Below, piece by piece: positions 10,401 to 12,370 of a DNA stretch of 12,370 nt. The notes beneath the pieces are model-generated. The model worked only from the letters and a program-made list of their open reading frames with translations, searched no databases and was not told the DNA's origin. Source of the stretch: Hirudo medicinalis (Eukaryota > Annelida > Clitellata > Hirudinida > Hirudinidae); the NCBI GenBank assembly GCA_011800805.1, contig MPNW01000904.1, positions 21,378 through 33,747 on the forward strand, written 5' to 3'. Each line of letters begins with the position of its first letter. Position 1 is the first letter of the stretch. A program made the position numbers and the translations under genes.

Positions 10401-11050
10401 ACATCTGAGTAATGATTTTACAAAAATCTTTACTTAAGTGGTAAGTTTAATACTAAAATTGATTACATTTTAACAAATATCGCAGTGCCGATCATACTTG
10501 GATGCAAATGACATATTCAAAGGAGAAGTTGATGAGAATCTTCTCAAAGTTACTTTCATTTTTATTTAACATTTGCATTATAAAACCATGAAATTTTATT
10601 ATTTAGCGATCTCTTAATTAGTACCCCTAGTAGTTGAACTTATATTTCAGATTCAAACCGCCGTCAGTAATCTATTGTACTTCAAAGAGGTCTTCAAACA
10701 TTATCAGACGGAACTAAAGTCATATTTTAAAGATGATGTTATTAGAGAGTGGGACTTTTCTACTCAACTTATATTTCATCAATATGATAAGTTTATCAGT
10801 AGGGTGGAATTACTAAAAGTAATTTGTTTGGCCTGATAAGCAAAGGTCATTGCTAATTACAAGCTTCCATACTTTTTTCCAGAATTTTTTTGAAAATGTA
10901 ATTGAGCTTTTAAAACTTGAAAAGATTGATTACAGCGGTCTCAAAGGCAAAATACTAAATGCGGACACAATGTCCCTTTTTAAAGAAATCAATGAACTTT
11001 TGAAAATATTCCAAGAAGTAACTTATGACACTCTTGATCTCACAGATGAT
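3665..11050 (+). CDS. Axonemal outer-arm dynein heavy chain, beta type (DNAH9/11/17-like), N-terminal tail, 3' incomplete
   Basis: This gene encodes the start of a dynein heavy chain, the ATP-driven motor of ciliary outer arms. Joining exons 3665-4027, 4145-4341, 4406-4577, 6163-6262, 6328-6539, 10486-10548, 10651-10818 and 10883-11050 gives 481 codons with no stop and consistent phases (0, 2, 0, 1, 0, 0, 0). Segments typical of DNAH9/11/17 appear in the right order: DPRVDFISDF, SLRLKPDKW, GQVKGKTLLPPP, EWSHQI, KKDSAQPLLDGL, NLECIYDQ, AQDIYLYLKPL, IVLMQEICNFL, REWDFSTQLIF, LKLEKIDYSGL and TYDTLDL. This is the tail, including the first part of the DHC_N1 region, which in the family binds intermediate chains and its partner heavy chain. 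The AAA motor is outside the window. The ATG has a good context (A at -3, G at +4) and no upstream in-frame extension looks conserved. The choice among the three paralogs is not resolvable here. Confidence 0.93.
4145..4341 (+). CDS. Dynein heavy chain exon 2 (codons 122-187)
   Basis: The exon follows a 117-bp intron (4028-4144) ending ATGCAG. It begins VLFPLLSNKM, contains the conserved GQVKGKTLLPPP, and ends after two bases of a lysine codon (AA). The donor GTTCGA is the only GT in the stretch where homology requires a splice. Confidence 0.92.
4406..4577 (+). CDS. Dynein heavy chain exon 3 (codons 187-244)
   Basis: The exon follows a 64-bp intron (4342-4405, acceptor TTATAG). The first base completes the split lysine codon. 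It then reads NLIHSIETVLIEWSHQI, KKDSAQPLLDGL and NLECIYDQ. It ends CAG in phase 0 at donor GTCAGA. Reading on meets TAG at 4602-4604. Confidence 0.93.
5675..5703. repeat. Possible hAT-type transposon end
   Basis: The stretch starts CAGGGCC and closes GGCCCC, forming a GGGCC/GGCCC hairpin. CAG-initial, GC-rich termini in AT-rich surroundings are typical of hAT elements. It does not match the terminus at 6015-6048, so it would belong to a different element. No partner end or target duplication was seen. Confidence 0.25.
6015..6048 (-). mobile_element. Solo terminus of a hAT (Tip100/Zaphod- or Charlie-like) DNA transposon
   Basis: On the minus strand this reads TAGGGGTTTGCAAAC, then TTTT and GGCCCGCGGGCC. 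That is close to the known hAT terminal pattern of CAGGGGT, GCAAAC and GGCCCGCGGGCC. TTGGCCCGCGGGCCAA (6015-6030) and GTTTGCAAAC (6034-6043) are both perfect palindromes. The matching opposite end is absent, so this is an isolated or eroded end inside intron 3, only about 115 bp from exon 4. Confidence 0.5.
6163..6262 (+). CDS. Dynein heavy chain exon 4 (codons 245-278)
   Basis: The exon starts after TTAAAG at the end of long intron 3. It reads LQSGKMKLFADCLEKANS and continues to SYFVTFKSLFQDVVA, which aligns with the family segment that follows YDQ. It ends in phase 1, one base (T) into a serine codon, at donor GTTAGA. Confidence 0.92.
6328..6539 (+). CDS. Dynein heavy chain exon 5 (codons 278-348)
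   Basis: The exon follows a 65-bp intron (6263-6327, acceptor TTTTAAG). The first two bases complete the split serine. It then reads MVEAQDIYLYLKPLQ, HAICLIWTTSSYYN and IVLMQEICNFLISM. It ends ATG in phase 0 at donor GTTAGA. A downstream GTGCAA would be an alternative donor, but it adds two residues against the family length. Confidence 0.9.
7132..7323 (-). pseudogene. Unrecognised minus-strand coding remnant, one internal stop
   Basis: Read on the minus strand, 64 codons stay in one frame, interrupted only by TGA at 7234-7236. They include NFKNLDTDDEEEVHNVIRNV before the stop and YFDHFFHLTVNDGLKNAE after it, ending at TGA 7132-7134. Acidic and aromatic residues are more varied than AT-rich noise would give. 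It has no ATG start and no recognised family. It could be the 3' end of a dead transposase or an exon of an antisense gene. Confidence 0.25.
7384..7450. repeat. (CAT)n microsatellite, about 22 units
   Basis: This is an uninterrupted CAT trinucleotide run. It lies just beyond the 3' side of the antisense LINE fragment and has a counterpart in the same orientation at 9788-9813. Confidence 0.97.
7491..7520. repeat. (TAA)n microsatellite inside a GGCGCC-based inverted repeat
   Basis: About nine TAA units form the loop between GGCGCCATTATAA (7485-7497) and TTATAATGCGCC (7527-7538), which pair with one bulged base. Confidence 0.95.
7731..7946 (+). pseudogene. Unrecognised + strand coding remnant
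   Basis: An open run of about 71 codons ends at TAG (near 7944-7946). It includes VNKHAEYIYNSAVKLKQF and MIHLDSRDLIRIETQQNA. After the stop the same frame stays open for about 30 more codons (SGINFVFPAKTIKS) to a TAG at about 8041. A neighbouring frame at about 7548-7676 is also open (NRADELEYVEHKLSLF). The composition looks protein-like, but no start codon, splice signals or family were recognised. Confidence 0.25.
8300..9637 (-). mobile_element. Non-LTR retrotransposon fragment, R2-like reverse transcriptase, dead
   Basis: Minus-strand frames give, in order: a basic leader (RRTIERQRKRNVVQNLF), VEGLVEYWGQIFSKN, then LYDLEFPITCDEVDFAIRGL, APGHDRLKKHHI, FRSITVSPLISRLFLRIL (RT motif 1), QKAFRYGDGLADNIWLVKSL (motif 2), FVDVSKAFDSVSH (motif 3, the first catalytic Asp, 8844-8879), QRDPMSPTLFNAIVDM (motif 4, about 8650-8700), and later GYSIKKTSVLVKF (about 8480). 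The RxITVSP and QKAF-DG-ADN patterns fit the R2 clade of LINEs, which usually carry a restriction-like endonuclease. Frame breaks occur near 9330, 8895 and 8835, with stops such as TGA at 8698-8700. I could not find the FADD catalytic box, which may be deleted at about 8550-8620. It sits antisense in intron 5. Confidence 0.8.
9788..9843. repeat. (CAT)n followed by (TTA)n microsatellite
   Basis: A CAT run (9788-9813) passes directly into ATT/TTA units (to 9843), then TTG/TGT triplets (9846-9868). It lies about 150 bp beyond the 5' side of the LINE fragment. Confidence 0.95.
10486..10548 (+). CDS. Dynein heavy chain exon 6 (codons 349-369, micro-exon)
   Basis: This 63-bp exon lies between acceptor ATCGCAG and donor GTTACT and encodes CRSYLDANDIFKGEVDENLL plus K. 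It matches the short family segment between the QEICN helix and the next helical stretch, with no length difference across the junction with exon 5. It is too short to be found by ORF length alone. Confidence 0.87.
10651..10818 (+). CDS. Dynein heavy chain exon 7 (codons 370-425)
   Basis: The exon follows a 102-bp intron (10549-10650, acceptor ATTTCAG). It encodes 56 codons from IQTAVSNLLYFKEVF through REWDFSTQLIFHQYDKF to RVELLK, all in register with the family. It has no ATG and so is easily missed. It ends in phase 0 at GTAATT, the only donor in this gene with A at +3. Confidence 0.9.
10883..11050 (+). CDS. Dynein heavy chain exon 8 (codons 426-481)
   Basis: The exon follows a 64-bp intron (10819-10882, acceptor TTCCAG). 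It reads NFFENVIELLKLEKIDYSGL and on to FQEVTYDTLDLTDD. Homology fades after TDD, where GTTAGT provides a donor in phase 0. The open frame continues to about 11092, but the AT-driven sequence there (SYIIKYTINITM) is taken as intron. No ninth exon was recognised before the window ends. Confidence 0.85.
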
Positions 11051-12370
11051 GTTAGTTATATTATAAAATATACGATTAATATTACAATGTAAAAATAGAT
11101 CCAATCATAAATTTCTTCAAAAATCTCGAAAAGAATGGTAAAGCTTTTTTTTTTATGGAAGCATGTTGACACGAGTGTGAAATCTGCTTTAATTGAAAAA
11201 AATCGAAAAATTAAAAAAACTAAATTAGATTAAAAATCAACCGTAAAGGTACAACAGCGTGTAATATCTTGAAAGATTAATAACGTAACAAATAGAGTTA
11301 TTTGATAATTATATTCAAATGTTTAAATGTTTATCGCGATTTATAACGTAAATACATAAATTTAAAATTTGAAGAACAATTTGATAAAATAACAATTACA
11401 TATATAAAATTGTTTCAAAATTACCTTTTAAAATATTGTACTGTCAGTAATTTTAGAATGCGTTTAAAGTTAATTTTGAATATTTAGATGACAAATAAAA
11501 AAATTGCATAAAAATCGATTTAAATTCACCAGAAAACGATATAGCAAAAAATATATAAAAAAATTCGAATTAATTATAGCCTGTAGGACTTTTAGCCATA
11601 ATATTTCCGTAATTTCAGATTTTATTTCAATCCTTATCGAAAAAACCAAAATTTCTTCGAGACAGTTTTGCATGCAAAAATAGATTAAATTTGAATTCCT
11701 CCAAAGATTACCTTTTAGAATATGTGATAATTATACTCTTAATCAAATTGAATGGTCAGAAAACGATGTTTATATATTTAAGTAAAAAAATAATTAAAAT
11801 TGCGATGAAGTAATTTAAAAGTCACCCGATAAAGATATAACGGCGGAAAATACTTCACAATATTGCAAATATTTTACAGCATGAAATTATAGTATAAAAT
11901 ATTAATAAAAATAAAATCTTAACAAATTTTTAATTCTACAAAATATTTGAATAAGTACATTTAAGTCTGCAAATACGTTTGCAGATGGCTCTCCTGTTAC
12001 CACTCGTCTCACAGAATTTCAACGGAACGGAAAACATCTAAGCCAGAGCTTTTAACCTACTTTCAAGCTTTACAGCAGCTAGATTATCTAAGTGGTTCTA
12101 GTATATTCTCAATTCTTTCCTCAATAAAAACTGAGCTCAGATAATTTTCAAATGATGGATGTCTCCTGTCAGGTCCTAATTCCTCCTGTCGGAATACTAT
12201 CTTGTTTCGTCGTTAATGATCGAAAACCAACTCGTTTTTCGATATAAAAATGTATTGGAAGCCAAGAAAACAACAGCAAAACAATAAGCAGATCGCAACT
12301 AAAGTACAATGATCGAAATTCAACGCACACCACTCGCACACTCGCTAATATAACTGTCGTCTGCCTTCTT
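11051..12370 (+). other. Start of dynein intron 8, AT-rich, with divergent repeats; no gene seen
   Basis: The intron starts GTTAGT. The region is mostly A/T with stops in all frames. A loosely conserved unit of about 290 bp seems to recur at about 11130-11900. From about 11985 the sequence is less AT-rich, with the short repeat CTCCTGTC at 12161 and 12183, but holds no recognisable coding sequence. Confidence 0.6.

Larger units (their letters stand above)
6540..10485 (+). other. Dynein intron 5 (3946 bp), a nest of repeats and dead elements
   Basis: The intron runs from GTTAGA to ATCGCAG. Homology is continuous from exon 5 to exon 6, so no coding exon is missing inside it. It contains a cluster of small palindromes (6992-7048), a minus-strand open remnant (7132-7323), microsatellites (7384-7520), a + strand open remnant (7731-7946), an antisense R2-like LINE fragment (about 8300-9637) and a second microsatellite pair (9788-9843). 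From 9844 to 10485 I see only AT-rich sequence. Confidence 0.85.

Noticed and set aside
11470..11673. Minus-strand 67-codon frame
   Set aside because: It is low-complexity Ile/Phe/Asn/Leu translation of AT-rich intron lying in the putative tandem repeat.

Overview
The window looks like nuclear DNA of an invertebrate animal with motile cilia or flagella. It is very AT-rich. It holds a multi-exon gene with several 64-65 bp introns and two long ones, trinucleotide microsatellites, and decayed LINE and DNA-transposon pieces. Nothing indicates a prokaryote. I cannot place it in a phylum from sequence alone.

The only gene that looks alive is the 5' part of an axonemal outer-arm dynein heavy chain of the beta type (DNAH9/DNAH11/DNAH17-like). 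It runs on the + strand from an ATG at 3665 to at least 11050. Eight exons can be joined by homology and reading phase: 3665-4027, 4145-4341, 4406-4577, 6163-6262, 6328-6539, 10486-10548, 10651-10818 and 10883-11050. They give 481 codons without a stop, all in the N-terminal tail. The motor domain must lie beyond the window. At least five of the seven assigned donors start GTT, which is unusual for an animal.

Upstream, 1-780 is AT-rich DNA with no convincing gene, apart from an unrecognised minus-strand open stretch at the very edge. Positions 791-2589 hold a badly broken copy of a multi-copy uncharacterised metazoan protein family, probably mobile. Positions 2640-2900 are a GC-richer structured block with hammerhead-like boxes. 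Positions 3088-3280 carry a possible LINE C-terminal scrap on the minus strand.

Intron 3 (4578-6162) contains eroded open stretches and one or two hAT-like transposon ends, including a 16-bp perfect palindrome. Intron 5 (6540-10485) holds a minus-strand R2-like non-LTR reverse-transcriptase fragment broken by frameshifts. It is flanked on both sides by paired (CAT)n and (TAA/TTA)n microsatellites. Intron 5 also holds two further unrecognised coding-like remnants. From 11051 to the end is AT-rich intron 8, with what looks like an ancient divergent tandem repeat of about 290 bp.
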